From the NCBI GenBank assembly GCA_023014485.1, contig JAJOZX010002360.1, positions 149,501-213,500 on the forward strand: DNA of 64,000 nt, given 5' to 3'. Positions 43,337 to 53,884 of the stretch are shown piece after piece. The first letter of the stretch is position 1. Every line of letters begins with the position of its first letter. This DNA is from Bathynomus jamesi. Taxonomy: Eukaryota; Arthropoda; Malacostraca; Isopoda; Cirolanidae. The translations under genes and the position numbers were made by a program. The notes beneath the pieces are model-generated. The model saw only the letters and a program-made list of their open reading frames with translations. It was not told where the DNA came from and did not search any database.

Positions 43337-44557
43337 CAGGGTGTACATAAAGTCAGGATCTATTTTTATGAAGCACTTGGAAATTATATGGAGTTCAATC
43401 ATAAAATGATAAAGTGGTAACATTTATTAAATAATTAAGAGTAGGATTCGACGTGACGCCCATCAATATCCCTGCACAGCTCAAATCGTTCCGCAGCATT
43501 TCTAAACACATTCTGGAGCATTTGCGGGGTTATGTTATCTGCAGCAGTTCGTATACGTGTACGTAAGTTTTCAAGACTCGTAATCTTCGTCTGATAGACG
43601 TTGCGATTTGATAAAGCCCCATGCAAAGAAATCTAAAGGGGTTAAATCTGGTGATCTCGCTGGCCAAGGTCTTTTGTTGCTTCCGCGTCCGATCCAGCGA
43701 TTTGGAAAACGTCCATTTAGATAATCCTGAACAATTTTGGCATAGTGACAAGGAGCACCATCATGTTGATAGACGACGGTACTAACAATCCTATCCCCAA
43801 TCAGCTGAGGTTCAAGGGATTGCTGCAACATGTCCAGATAAATAAGCCCCGTAACTGTAGCTTCAGCAAAGAAAAAAGGACCATAAACCTTAGATTTTGT
43901 TAAATCCATCCAGACATTAACGTTAGGTGAGTCTCTTTCCCAATTTTGGACGAAATCATTCGGTCTTTCATCTACCCAAATTCGACAGTTATGGCGATTT
44001 ACTTTTCCACACGTATGGAAAGTGGCTTCATCACTAAAGAGAATGTTGTCCATTAAATTATCACTCCAGATTTGTTCTACGAGATCAGCACACACAGCAC
44101 TTCGTCGAGGGAAATCTTCCTCATGTAAATCATGTAAAACCTGCAAATGATAGCTTTTCTTCTGCAAATTAACTTTCAGAATTTTGTGCACAGATGACGT
44201 CGGGAGGCCGAGTCTGTGTGATGCAGCACGAACGGACGTACGTGGCTCCTCAGTGATAATTCCGCGTACTGCATTCACGGTAAGATCTGACATACACGGT
44301 CGTCCTGATCTTGCTTCATCATTTACAGATCCCGTTCGTTTAAATTTGTTCACCAATTTTCGTATTGTCTTGTCTATTGGCCCCGGCTTATGAAATCTCC
44401 TTCTAAACTTCTCTCTGATGTCATTGTATTTCTTTCCTCAATTCGCCAAATTATTATTGCCACACGCTCTTCTGTATTCATTCTAAGGGCTTCTGAAAAG
44501 AAAAATAGAAAAAATAATTATTTCACAAAAATAGATCCTGACTTTATGTACACCCTG
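43337..44557 (-). mobile_element. Tc1/mariner-superfamily element near DD41D
   Basis: Terminal repeats CAGGGTGTACATAAAGTCAG and complement, flanked by TA (43335-43336 and 44558-44559). At 1221 bp it holds one minus-strand transposase. The ends resemble those of the other CAGGGTG elements in this window. Confidence 0.93.
43435..44481 (-). pseudogene. Mariner-like transposase with long D-D spacing
   Basis: Starts MNTEERVAIIIWRIEERN at 44481, shifts near 44430, then NKFKRTGSVNDEARSGRPCM and SHRLGLPTSSVHKILKVNLQ. The catalytic Asp residues are in NILFSDEATFHT, YQHDGAPCHYAK and SPDLTPLDFFAWG. I count 42 residues between the second and third, one more than in the 3166-4214 enzyme. A shift near 43600 leads to the C-terminus ending RDIDGRHVESYS. 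The central 261 residues are open. Confidence 0.85.
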
Positions 44558-44559
44558 TA

Positions 44560-45217
44560 TATTATTAACCAGCATGCACCATCGTGAATCGAACGCACGG
44601 CCTTAGTGTCTTTACTTCGCCTATAGGGAAACGGTGTTATCTACTGACCTAACTTAGATGTAACTTTGTAATGTTAAAGTGTAGAGAAGAACTCGTTACT
44701 GCGAACAATTCTGGGCTTTACAGGTAAATTAATTAATTATTTTTAAAGCTAGTCATATTTAATTTTTAGTTTTCCTCTCCTTCAAGAATCTAGAGGAACT
44801 GATTAAACCATAATTATATACATTTTTCGACTAAAAAACCCGATTCTGTGAGGTTAGTATATTAAAGCTTATATATATACACACACACATATATATTATT
44901 GCGTACAAAGGAGAGTAAATGCGGTCATTATTACGAGCTTCTTACCATATGCAACAAATAAAGCAAGTTTTACACCGGTGTAAAAATTATAATTTAAATA
45001 AAAGCAAAAGCATTGGCGAGTGTGAATTTTATAGTAAAATCGAAGAAAATCCTCTTATATACAAAAGATAATTATATGTAAACATTTTTATATTAGAAAT
45101 GCGCGCAAATATTTGCGCAAGTTCTCTTCAGAATGGTAAGCCAGTTATAACACTCTCTCTCGTTGAAAATTCATTCACAATTCATGTTTGATCATGAATT
45201 AAATATTAAATCGTTGC

Positions 45218-45220
<3 letters not shown>
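44560..45220. other. Non-coding stretch, nothing recognised
   Basis: AT-rich, with a short (AC)n at about 44879-44890 and a palindrome GCGCAAATATTTGCGC near 45104-45119. No gene. Confidence 0.5.

Positions 45221-45272
<52 letters not shown>
45221..45272. repeat. (TA)n microsatellite
   Basis: Long TA array joined directly to the truncated Penelope copy. Confidence 0.93.
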
Positions 45273-45277
<5 letters not shown>

Positions 45278-47280
45278 GAAAAAGGATAACTCTGTCATCA
45301 TTACAAAACGGATAAGGGTAAAGGAGTAGTGCTGATTGATTCAACAGTTTACATAAATAGAATGGAGACAATTTTGTCGGATACGTCTAAATTTAAAAGG
45401 GTAAAAGAGAATGTTCTGTCTAAATTACTAAAACTCGAAGATAAACTTAATAGGTGTTTGCGTAAATTAAAAATAGTAATATTATTGCTGACAATACATA
45501 CAATTTTTTATTTGCTTCTGGTTCTAATCCAGGAATTCTATATGGTTTACCTAAAGTCCACAAGCCAAATTTCCCTAAGACCTATTCTTTCGGCATGTGG
45601 TACATTCAATTATAACTTAGCCAAATTCTTCGTTCCCTTGCTTTCAAAACTCACCTTTAATGATTATTCTATTAACAACTCGTTTGATTTTGCTAAAGAG
45701 ATAAAAGAGATCAATCATGCCGATTCTCTTACTATGGCCAGTTTTTGATGTCTCATCATTGTTTACTAATGTCCCGTTAAAAGAAACATTAAATATCATA
45801 CTAAATAAGTTATTCACTACTGATAATACTCTTATTAATGGCCTCACTCAGACTCAATTTAAAAACCTTCTCGAAATAGTGTGTTTTGATAATCTTTTCT
45901 TATTTAATAGCAACCTTTACAGCCAAATTGATGGGGTAGCTATGGGTCCCCGTTAAGCCCAACACTAGCAAATGCATTTCTTTGCCATTACGAAGAAATT
46001 TGGTTGAAAAATTGTCCTAGTAGTTTTAAACCCATATATTACAGAAGATACGTGGATGACACTTTCTTAATATTTAACCATCCTTCACACGTAAAACTTT
46101 TTCTTGATTATCTTAATAAACAACATAGTAATATTAAGTACACGTGTGAAAACGAAACAATAATAGTTTACCTTTCCTGGATGTTTTAGTTAAACGGGCC
46201 CATAATAAGTTCCATACTTCACTATTTCGGAAACAAACTTTTACTGGCTTGGAACCAATTATTTAAGTTGTATGTTTTATAAATATAAGATTAGTGCTAT
46301 AGTAACATTATTAACAAGAAGTTACCGTATTTGTTCGGATTACTTTTCGTTAAACGAAGAATTTAAATTTTTAAAACAGTACTTTATTAACAATTACTAC
46401 CCTTCTCATCTATTCGATAACCAATTAAAGAAATTTTTAAATAACACTTTTGATACTAAACTCCCGTAACTACAGTACAAAAGAAACCAGATATATTAAA
46501 TTACCTTTTTATGGTTATTTATCATTGCGTTTCGAGGTGAATTGTCCAAACTACTCAAGTCTAGTTATCCCCAAATAAATTTTAGATTCGCCTTCGTCAA
46601 CCCACTTAAATTATCAAATTTTTTAAAGTTCAAAGATGAATTCCCCAAAACTGTATGCCCCAATGTTGTTTACAAATACACGTGCGACAGCTGTAAGGCT
46701 GCGTATATTGGCAGCACTCAACTCCAACTGGAGGTGCGCCTTTCTCAACATTTGGGCTTGTCAGTCCGTACCAACCGTCCCCTCAGTAGCCCTCCACAAT
46801 CCGCAATTAGAAACCACAGTAATGAAAACGACCATCCCCTTCACAAAACTCAGTTTGAAATTTTAACTAGATCCAATAACCTTACAGAACTCCGAATTTT
46901 AGAATCTTTGTACATCTATAGAAACAAACCCTCCCTTAATAATAATAGCTCATCCTACAAATTACGACTCTTTTGACAACCAACCGTGTTTCACAGATAT
47001 ACCCTTTCTAATCCTCTGACCACCTAGTGTTCTCTTAGACTTTGCCAAGTATGGAGGTGGATGTAAACATTGTGTATTTACCTATTGAGGTAATTTAATT
47101 TTAGTTTTTATAGTGATGAAATTTAATTTAATTTTAGTTTTTATAGTGATGAAATTTAAATGTTTTTAATTTTGTATTGATGCAATTTTCATTTTGCTTT
47201 AAGGTTTTAATTTTAATGGTCTTAATATTGTATTGATGTAACTTTCACTTTTCAATTTTGTTTTAAGGTTTTAAGACTTA
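45272..47280 (+). mobile_element. Penelope family 1, upstream truncated tandem copy
   Basis: Matches 48127-50140 of the downstream copy almost base for base but begins in mid-ORF. It runs without a gap into the next copy, giving the head-to-tail arrangement typical of Penelope elements. Confidence 0.9.
45277..46976 (+). pseudogene. Penelope RT/GIY-YIG coding region broken by short indels
   Basis: Encodes the same RT and endonuclease as the 47331 gene from NNLKKDN onwards, but the frame changes near 45313, 45470, 45568, 45745, 45951, 46160, 46251, 46463 and 46534. Nearly all differences from the downstream copy are one-base indels in short homopolymers (for example GGGTCCCCG against GGGTTCCCCG); substitutions are very rare. 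The YVDD and GIY-YIG segments are readable across frames. Confidence 0.85.
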
Positions 47281-47285
47281 ACTCA

Positions 47286-47325
47286 CTGATGATGACAAAA
47301 GATTTGTCGAAACGTCTGATGTACA
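47286..47325 (+). ncRNA. Hammerhead-like core in Penelope family 1 terminus
   Basis: CTGATGA (47286-47292), one T, helix II GACAAA/TTTGTC (47294-47299 and 47303-47308), then GAAAC and a short possible helix III ACG/TGT with UA cleavage position near 47322-47325. The copies at 29882 and 50145 are the same. The extra T and the lack of an evident helix I reduce confidence. Confidence 0.45.
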
Positions 47326-47330
47326 AATAA

Positions 47331-49841
47331 ATGAAAATGTTTGCCGTTGTGTTGATCCTTCTTTTCATCTGTAAGCTCCGGTTCCCTAAGGAGAAGTCAA
47401 TAGCTTTGATATTAACCCAGAGATATGGCCGATCGACATTGAACTATTACAGACAATGTGAAAGAGTCTATTTGAAACTGAACAAGGCTATCTGTGATGA
47501 GAGTTTCTTGTCTAAGTGCAAAAGTTATAATATTGTGCCTAATTTCCTTAGATTTAAACTTTATAATAAACGCCTCCATAACTCCAAACTATATAAATCA
47601 TGGCTACATAAATTATTAAATTTGGAGCTTCAATCGAAAACTAAAACAGTGAGTTTTCTCAAGCTGAAATATAAAAATTCTCTGTTTGGTCTAAAATCTA
47701 GGGTGTCTTATATTGATTATCATTGTTTAGTTACTAAATTTCAAACTTGCTGTGATAAAACTGTCAACAGACATAAAAGGATACATGCTGCCAAATTGGA
47801 AAAATTGGGAATCACTCAGTCGTTTTTTAATAATCCAGATAATTTTATTTGTAATTTCTCTAATAAAGTTTTAAGTATTAGAGAGAAAGAAATATTGTCG
47901 TTAGGCTTAAATTTTGATCTACCTCATTATAAACTAAATTTTTATAAATTTTTCTCTGGCTTTGAAAATCTTCTCATGAATATTAAGAATTGTGAGATCC
48001 GACCAAATTTCTCGTTTCATAACTTGGTAAAACAAGTGGAGAGCATCTCTTTTAAGAATTTTTATAATTTTAAACCCCATAAGGTGTTTTCTCCCCTCTT
48101 TAATAAGCAAGATTTTAAAATTCTTAATAATTTGAAAAAGGATAACTCTGTCATCATTACAAAACCGGATAAGGGTAAAGGAGTAGTGCTGATTGATTCA
48201 ACAGTTTACATAAATAGAATGGAGACAATTTTGTCGGATACGTCTAAATTTAAAAGGGTAAAAGAGAATGTTCTGTCTAAATTACTAAAACTCGAAGATA
48301 AACTTAATAGGTGTTTGCGTAAATTAAAAAATAGTAATATTATTGCTGACAATACATACAATTTTTTATTTGCTTCTGGTTCTAATCCAGGAATTCTATA
48401 TGGTTTACCTAAAGTCCACAAGCCAAATTTCCCACTAAGACCTATTCTTTCGGCATGTGGTACATTCAATTATAACTTAGCCAAATTCTTCGTTCCCTTG
48501 CTTTCAAAACTCACCTTTAATGATTATTCTATTAACAACTCGTTTGATTTTGCTAAAGAGATAAAAGAGATCAATCATGCCGATTCTCTTACTATGGCCA
48601 GTTTTGATGTCTCATCATTGTTTACTAATGTCCCGTTAAAAGAAACATTAAATATCATACTAAATAAGTTATTCACTACTGATAATACTCTTATTAATGG
48701 CCTCACTCAGACTCAATTTAAAAACCTTCTCGAAATAGTGTGTTTTGATAATCTTTTCTTATTTAATAGCAACCTTTACAGCCAAATTGATGGGGTAGCT
48801 ATGGGTTCCCCGTTAAGCCCAACACTAGCAAATGCATTTCTTTGCCATTACGAAGAAATTTGGTTGAAAAATTGTCCTAGTAGTTTTAAACCCATATATT
48901 ACAGAAGATACGTGGATGACACTTTCTTAATATTTAACCATCCTTCACACGTAAAACTTTTTCTTGATTATCTTAATAAACAACATAGTAATATTAAGTA
49001 CACGTGTGAAAACGAAACAAATAATAGTTTACCTTTCCTGGATGTTTTAGTTAAACGGGCCCATAATAAGTTCCATACTTCACTATTTCGGAAACAAACT
49101 TTTACTGGCTTGGGAACCAATTATTTAAGTTGTATGTTTTATAAATATAAGATTAGTGCTATAGTAACATTATTAACAAGAAGTTACCGTATTTGTTCGG
49201 ATTACTTTTCGTTAAACGAAGAATTTAAATTTTTAAAACAGTACTTTATTAACAATTACTACCCTTCTCATCTATTCGATAACCAATTAAAGAAATTTTT
49301 AAATAACACTTTTGATACTAAACTCCCCGTAACTACAGTACAAAAAGAAACCAGATATATTAAATTACCTTTTTATGGTTATTTATCATTGCGTATTCGA
49401 GGTGAATTGTCCAAACTACTCAAGTCTAGTTATCCCCAAATAAATTTTAGATTCGCCTTCGTCAACCCACTTAAATTATCAAATTTTTTAAAGTTCAAAG
49501 ATGAATTCCCCAAAACTGTATGCCCCAATGTTGTTTACAAATACACGTGCGACAGCTGTAAGGCTGCGTATATTGGCAGCACTCAACTCCAACTGGAGGT
49601 GCGCCTTTCTCAACATTTGGGCTTGTCAGTCCGTACCAACCGTCCCCTCAGTAGCCCTCCACAATCCGCAATTAGAAACCACAGTAATGAAAACGACCAT
49701 CCCCTTCACAAAACTCAGTTTGAAATTTTAACTAGATCCAATAACCTTACAGAACTCCGAATTTTAGAATCTTTGTACATCTATAGAAACAAACCCTCCC
49801 TTAATAATAATAGCTCATCCTACAAATTACGACTCTTTTGA
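47331..49841 (+). CDS. Penelope-like reverse transcriptase with GIY-YIG endonuclease, intact ORF
   Basis: An 836-residue open frame. The N-terminal third is basic and includes TYFL-free, Lys-rich segments such as VIITKPDKGKGVVLID. RT motifs follow: ILYGLPKVHKPNFPLRPI (about residue 350), FDVSSLFTNVPLKETL, GVAMGSPLSPTLANAFL and the catalytic RRYVDDTFLIF (about residue 525). The C-terminus carries the GIY-YIG nuclease: VVYKYTCDSCKAAYIGSTQL (about 735), an Arg in EVRLSQH, and a Glu in LRILESLYIYRNKP. The RT copies element RNA at a nick made by the endonuclease. All core motifs are present, so this copy may be active. The start at 47331 is 39 bases after the hammerhead-like core. Confidence 0.9.
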   Translation: MKMFAVVLILLFICKLRFPKEKSIALILTQRYGRSTLNYYRQCERVYLKLNKAICDESFLSKCKSYNIVPNFLRFKLYNKRLHNSKLYKSWLHKLLNLELQSKTKTVSFLKLKYKNSLFGLKSRVSYIDYHCLVTKFQTCCDKTVNRHKRIHAAKLEKLGITQSFFNNPDNFICNFSNKVLSIREKEILSLGLNFDLPHYKLNFYKFFSGFENLLMNIKNCEIRPNFSFHNLVKQVESISFKNFYNFKPHKVFSPLFNKQDFKILNNLKKDNSVIITKPDKGKGVVLIDSTVYINRMETILSDTSKFKRVKENVLSKLLKLEDKLNRCLRKLKNSNIIADNTYNFLFASGSNPGILYGLPKVHKPNFPLRPILSACGTFNYNLAKFFVPLLSKLTFNDYSINNSFDFAKEIKEINHADSLTMASFDVSSLFTNVPLKETLNIILNKLFTTDNTLINGLTQTQFKNLLEIVCFDNLFLFNSNLYSQIDGVAMGSPLSPTLANAFLCHYEEIWLKNCPSSFKPIYYRRYVDDTFLIFNHPSHVKLFLDYLNKQHSNIKYTCENETNNSLPFLDVLVKRAHNKFHTSLFRKQTFTGLGTNYLSCMFYKYKISAIVTLLTRSYRICSDYFSLNEEFKFLKQYFINNYYPSHLFDNQLKKFLNNTFDTKLPVTTVQKETRYIKLPFYGYLSLRIRGELSKLLKSSYPQINFRFAFVNPLKLSNFLKFKDEFPKTVCPNVVYKYTCDSCKAAYIGSTQLQLEVRLSQHLGLSVRTNRPLSSPPQSAIRNHSNENDHPLHKTQFEILTRSNNLTELRILESLYIYRNKPSLNNNSSSYKLRLF

Positions 49842-50267
49842 CAACCAACCGTGTTTCACAGATATACCCTTTCTAATCCTCTGACCACCTAGTGTTCTTA
49901 GACTTTGCCAAGTATGGAGGTGGATGTAAACATTGTGTATTTACCTATTGAGGTAATTTAATTTTAGTTTTTATAGTGATGAAATTTAATTTAATTTTAG
50001 TTTTTATAGTGATGAAATTTAAATGTTTTTAATTTTGTATTGATGCAATTTTCATTTTGCTTTAAGGTTTTAATTTTAATGGTCTTAATATTGTATTGAT
50101 GTAACTTTCACTTTTCAATTTTGTTTTAAGGTTTTAAGACTTAACTCACTGATGATGACAAAAGATTTGTCGAAACGTCTGATGTACAAATAAATGAAAA
50201 TGTTTGCCGTTGTGTTGATCCTTCTTTTCATCTGTAAGCTCCGGTTCCCTAAGGAGAAGTCAATAGT

Positions 50268-50269
<2 letters not shown>

Positions 50270-50322
<53 letters not shown>
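50270..50322. repeat. (TA)n microsatellite
   Basis: TA array at the 3' end of the Penelope copy. All three family 1 termini abut TA arrays, which suggests a target preference. Confidence 0.93.
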
Positions 50323-50327
<5 letters not shown>

Positions 50328-50629
50328 ATACACAGTATATCATTAAAAATAGTTCTTCTGCCCAGTGTGAGGGTGGTACGTATTTCGATCGAAGTCCGAA
50401 TAAAACTGGTATTATAGTGAAAATCCCACAGTTAATAGATTTTAAGTAGCGCCAGTATCTGAGTGAATATCTAGTGCACACACTGATAGTTCTTTTTAAG
50501 TGGTGAAATTACGGCGTATATCATAAAAAACCATAAAACAAAGCAAATTCATTTTTAAGCGCTTTTCGAGTGTTTCATTTGAAGGAAATTAAATGTCCAT
50601 TTGTAGGCTAATTGAAACAGTTCCTACTA

Positions 50630-50870
50630 CTACCCCTCAGTTATCCCCAGCACCCCACTGTGTGCGAATTGTATTCTGAGTGGTCACTGTAAATTCGATG
50701 ACAGCCGCAAATTCTACCACCCCTCCGTTTGCAAGAATTACGCGAGGCATGGGATCCGCAAATACGGAAAAAGATGCTACTACCATCACCTCCCAACAAA
50801 CTCGAAGGACAATAGGAAAAACGAAAAGCACAATTAGAACTGTTTATCCTAAATGTAAATATGAAATTTA
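50630..50870 (+). pseudogene. LINE ORF1 CCCH-finger fragment
   Basis: In shifted frames it reads CANCILSGHCKFDDSRKFYH, PSVCKNYARHGIRKYGKRCY and YHHLPTNSKDNRKN, matching the second and third fingers of the ORF1 at 35463-36531. The first Cys of one finger is changed (GDGC to DDSR). Confidence 0.7.
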
Positions 50871-50974
50871 CATTGAATATTTATACTGTATATAGATAAT
50901 GCTAGTGTTATTTCAGACCACACGGGGGATGGTGGCCTGATTAGGAAACAACCGGATCCATAGTATCCTTAATC

Positions 50975-51443
50975 CAAGGGTGTGCTGGGACCGTTTCGGT
51001 CCGGTTCGCCCGAACCAGTCGTTAAATTTTGATTGGATCACCGAACCGTTTGTTTGTTTTTAACAAATATTTAAGAGTCAGTAGAAATTTATTTATATCT
51101 AAATTTTTTCATTTTTCAGGATTTTATAGAAAAATATAGGTAGTATCAAGAGCAGTGGTCGTTTCAATATTTATTTATTTTTGATGAAAAATTAGTTTAT
51201 TTTTAGATAATTATGCCATTAGTGAGTATAAAGAATATGTCAAATAATTTCTGACAAAATGTTACAAAATGCTGTTTGGAAAAGCTAAAATGCGTTGGCT
51301 TCCGGGGCTCCGCCCCGCACTCTGCTGCAAAAACTATCGCTCACCCAGAACCCTAGCTTAATGACTCGCGCCATTGGCGCTCTCCGATTTACACTCCTAT
51401 CTGTAACAAAACCGGTTGTTAAGAAATTGGCAGCACACCCCTG
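50975..51443. mobile_element. hAT element, non-autonomous
   Basis: Ends CAAGGGTGTGCTG and the complement of CAGGGGTGTGCTG, with perfect duplications CCTTAATC at 50967-50974 and 51444-51451. Length is 469 bp with no transposase frame. CCGAACC-type motifs recur near the left end. Confidence 0.9.
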
Positions 51444-51509
51444 CCTTAATCCCCCCCCCTCAACTTCCCGATCTGCCTTTATTGCCCAGTGGAAAAAGCT
51501 TAAAAAATG

Positions 51510-51770
51510 CTCTGAGTTATATGGCAAAGATGATAATAAGCAAATCAAACAGCTTCGTGAAACTTTTAACAGTGAAAATAGAAAAACTAAACGTGGTATT
51601 TATAATCATCTACAGACCTCCGAACACTCCAACTACAAAATTCTCGGATGCTACTGCTGATATCGGAAACCTAATAAAGTCCTTAAACTCCCCATCCCCC
51701 CAATATAATACTGTGCGGAGATTTTAATTTCCCATTTATAAAATACAAAAAGGTGGGAAGAAATATATAT
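51510..51770 (+). pseudogene. LINE endonuclease fragment
   Basis: Reads MIISKSNSFVKLLTVKIEKL, VVFIIIYRPPNTPTTKF and, after a shift, the RRFNFPFIKYKK part of the GDFNFPF motif. It aligns with 35015-34790 of the minus copy. Confidence 0.72.
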
Positions 51771-51781
51771 ATATATATATA

Positions 51782-52639
51782 CAGGGCCGGATCTAGAAAT
51801 TGCGAGGCCCTAGGCCTATATATATGAAAATATGGACTTAATTATCGGTACTATACCAGCAATATTAGAATCCCGCATAGACAGAACTATGCCAGCACTT
51901 AAAAATTAAACCAAACCAAAATAATCACGCATGGAAATTGTATAAGAAATATAAATAAACCATACAAATAAGTATAAATTATAATATGAATCAAGATTTG
52001 TATCGAAAATATAAGATAATGATTTCTAAGATTTATATAATATTATAGGTAATGACTTTCCATAGTATACAAACGTTTTTCATATGTGATGTATAAGAGA
52101 TGTTGACATTTCATTTTTTATAATAGTGAGCGATCGACTTAGGTTAAATATTAATGCTTTAATATTTGGTTCAGATGCTCCTTGAATATTACAGCAATGC
52201 TTTTCTACTTTTCTTCGAGCTAAACTCTTCAATTAATTGAGAATAATCTAATGAATTTGTTATATCGTTTTCTATTGATAACATAGCTAATGATTGCAAT
52301 CTCGCTTGAGACATGGTGGAACGCAAATATGTTTTAATAAGTTTGAGACGCGAGAAACTTCTTTCAGCCGAAGCAACAGTAACTGGGATGGTTAATACTA
52401 TTCGAAGTGCATTATAAACATTAGGATAAATCTCACTTAGTTGTTTTTGCACTATATAAACAAGGGCATTTCCGAGATCTGTTTTCTCAGGTATAAACCT
52501 GCAAAGTTCTTTAAGTTCTTCATAGAGTTCTAAATCATTAATATCACTTGAACAGAACGCGCAAAACGGCTTGAGCGAGGCCCCCTTTGGCGCGAGGCCC
52601 TAGGCGATCGCCTAGTTCGCCTATAGCTAAATCCGGGTG
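51782..52639 (-). mobile_element. hAT transposon fragment
   Basis: Left end CAGGGCCGGATCTAG and right end ...TAAATCCGGGTG are imperfect inverted repeats, and GCGAGGCCCTAGGC occurs near both ends. No clean 8-bp duplication is seen (left TATATATA, right TATACGAG). A transposase C-terminus lies on the minus strand. Confidence 0.68.
52189..52452 (-). pseudogene. hAT transposase C-terminus (ZMYM1-like dimerisation domain)
   Basis: Reads YPNVYNALRIVLTIPVTVAS, AERSFSRLKLIKTYLRSTMS and QARLQSLAMLSIENDITNSL. This is the hAT dimerisation block of the group related to zinc finger MYM-type protein 1 (VTVASAERSFSKLKLIK). The catalytic part is not present in the element. Confidence 0.85.
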
Positions 52640-52659
52640 TATACGAGTATATGTGTATA

Positions 52660-53245
52660 CTCGTATACACCAGGACAAGGGAGCACATGAAAAGATCAGG
52701 AACAAGCAAAAACGCTGATGACTAACAAACGAATTTGTAACACAAGAAATAACAAATAACACCAAAAAAATAACTGCCTGGATCTGGTATCCACGAACAA
52801 CACCAACTCGATTGATAATAAAAAATAACCCCAACTATTATCTCAGACCACAACGTAATCAAGATATCAGTTAATATGATGACAGCATTAAAAGAAAATA
52901 TTAATACTGAAGAAAGAAACAAATTTGAGATTCTTAATCTAAATTCCAAGATTATAAATTGGAAGAAATCAGATCACACATGGCCCAGATAGAGTGGGAA
53001 ACAGTTTTAAAGGATAAAACAAGAGAAGAAATGCTAACAACCTTCAGAAAAGACACTGAAAATTTTAGAAAAATATGTTCCGAAAGCGCAGTCAAAAGGA
53101 AAGAAGAATTTTTTCGAGAGCCAAAGCGAACAATATTCAGCAAAAGAAAGAGAGTAGCGGCGAAGTTAATTAATTGCACAGACAACAATACTAGGGAATA
53201 CAAGAAAAACTGGAGAGTATCGATGGGGAAATACAAGCCCTAATT
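52660..53245 (+). pseudogene. LINE endonuclease C-terminal part and linker
   Basis: Reads LTNEFVTQEITNNT, then EEIRSHMAQIEWETVLKDKT and REEMLTTFRKDTENFRKICS. It aligns with 34785-34204 of the minus copy (IRSHVAQIEWRTIFENKT). Several stops interrupt the first half, and the SDH motif is degraded to RPQ. Confidence 0.72.
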
Positions 53246-53287
53246 AAGGGCCATACAGAGAGGGAAGAGGGAAATGCGATAGGTGTA

Positions 53288-53880
53288 CAGGGTGTCCCAT
53301 AAATCCGGCATCATAGGAGAAATTAATATTTTTCTATTTCTACAAACCATAATTCATATTTTTCTCTTTCTACAAGCCATAATGTCTGTGAGCAAGGTAG
53401 AACGAATTCAGATAATTCTATTCATAGGAAATCGGAGTCAAAGAGAGACCGCTGCTGAATTTAACATACTGCATCCAGACCGCGAGCCAATAACACGAGT
53501 TGTGTTAGCAGACTTGTTGCAAAGTTTAAGGAAACAGGATTCATAGAAGATAAACCAAGCAGTGGATCTTCAAGGAGGTCCACTGACGATGATACAGCGA
53601 CTGCTATCCTAGCTCATTTTAACAGAAGTCCCAATAAGTCTCTTCGGCGATTGTCCGCCGAGACAGGATTGTCGAAAAGTGCATCCATCGCATTCTTCAG
53701 GCTCACAAATGGCATCCATATAAACTTCAGATCCTACAGAAATTAAGCGAAGATGATCCCGACCGGCGGATGGAATTTTATGAATGGGCTACGGAACAAT
53801 AGCACGTTCTGTAAATAAAAGCTTTTGTTTTGCCTTTTTTTATTATTTTTCCTATGATGCCGGATTTATGGGACACCCTG
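53288..53880 (+). mobile_element. Mariner-like deletion derivative, copy 2
   Basis: Ends CAGGGTGTCCCATAAATCCG and complement, with TA at 53286-53287 and 53881-53882. It has the same internal deletion as 21498-22100 (FCEWAT/EQ junction) and about 95 percent visual identity, plus small indels that break the N-terminal frame at about 53497 and 53680. It lies in the LINE at 50600-55740. Confidence 0.93.
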
Positions 53881-53884
53881 TATT

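Larger units (their letters stand above)
47281..50270 (+). mobile_element. Penelope family 1, full-length copy
   Basis: Begins with the terminal segment at 47281 and ends with a second copy of it at about 50140-50265, just before a (TA)n array (50270-50322). The repeat unit is about 2.86 kb. It contains one intact ORF. The same terminal segment also lies alone at 29880-30008. Confidence 0.9.
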
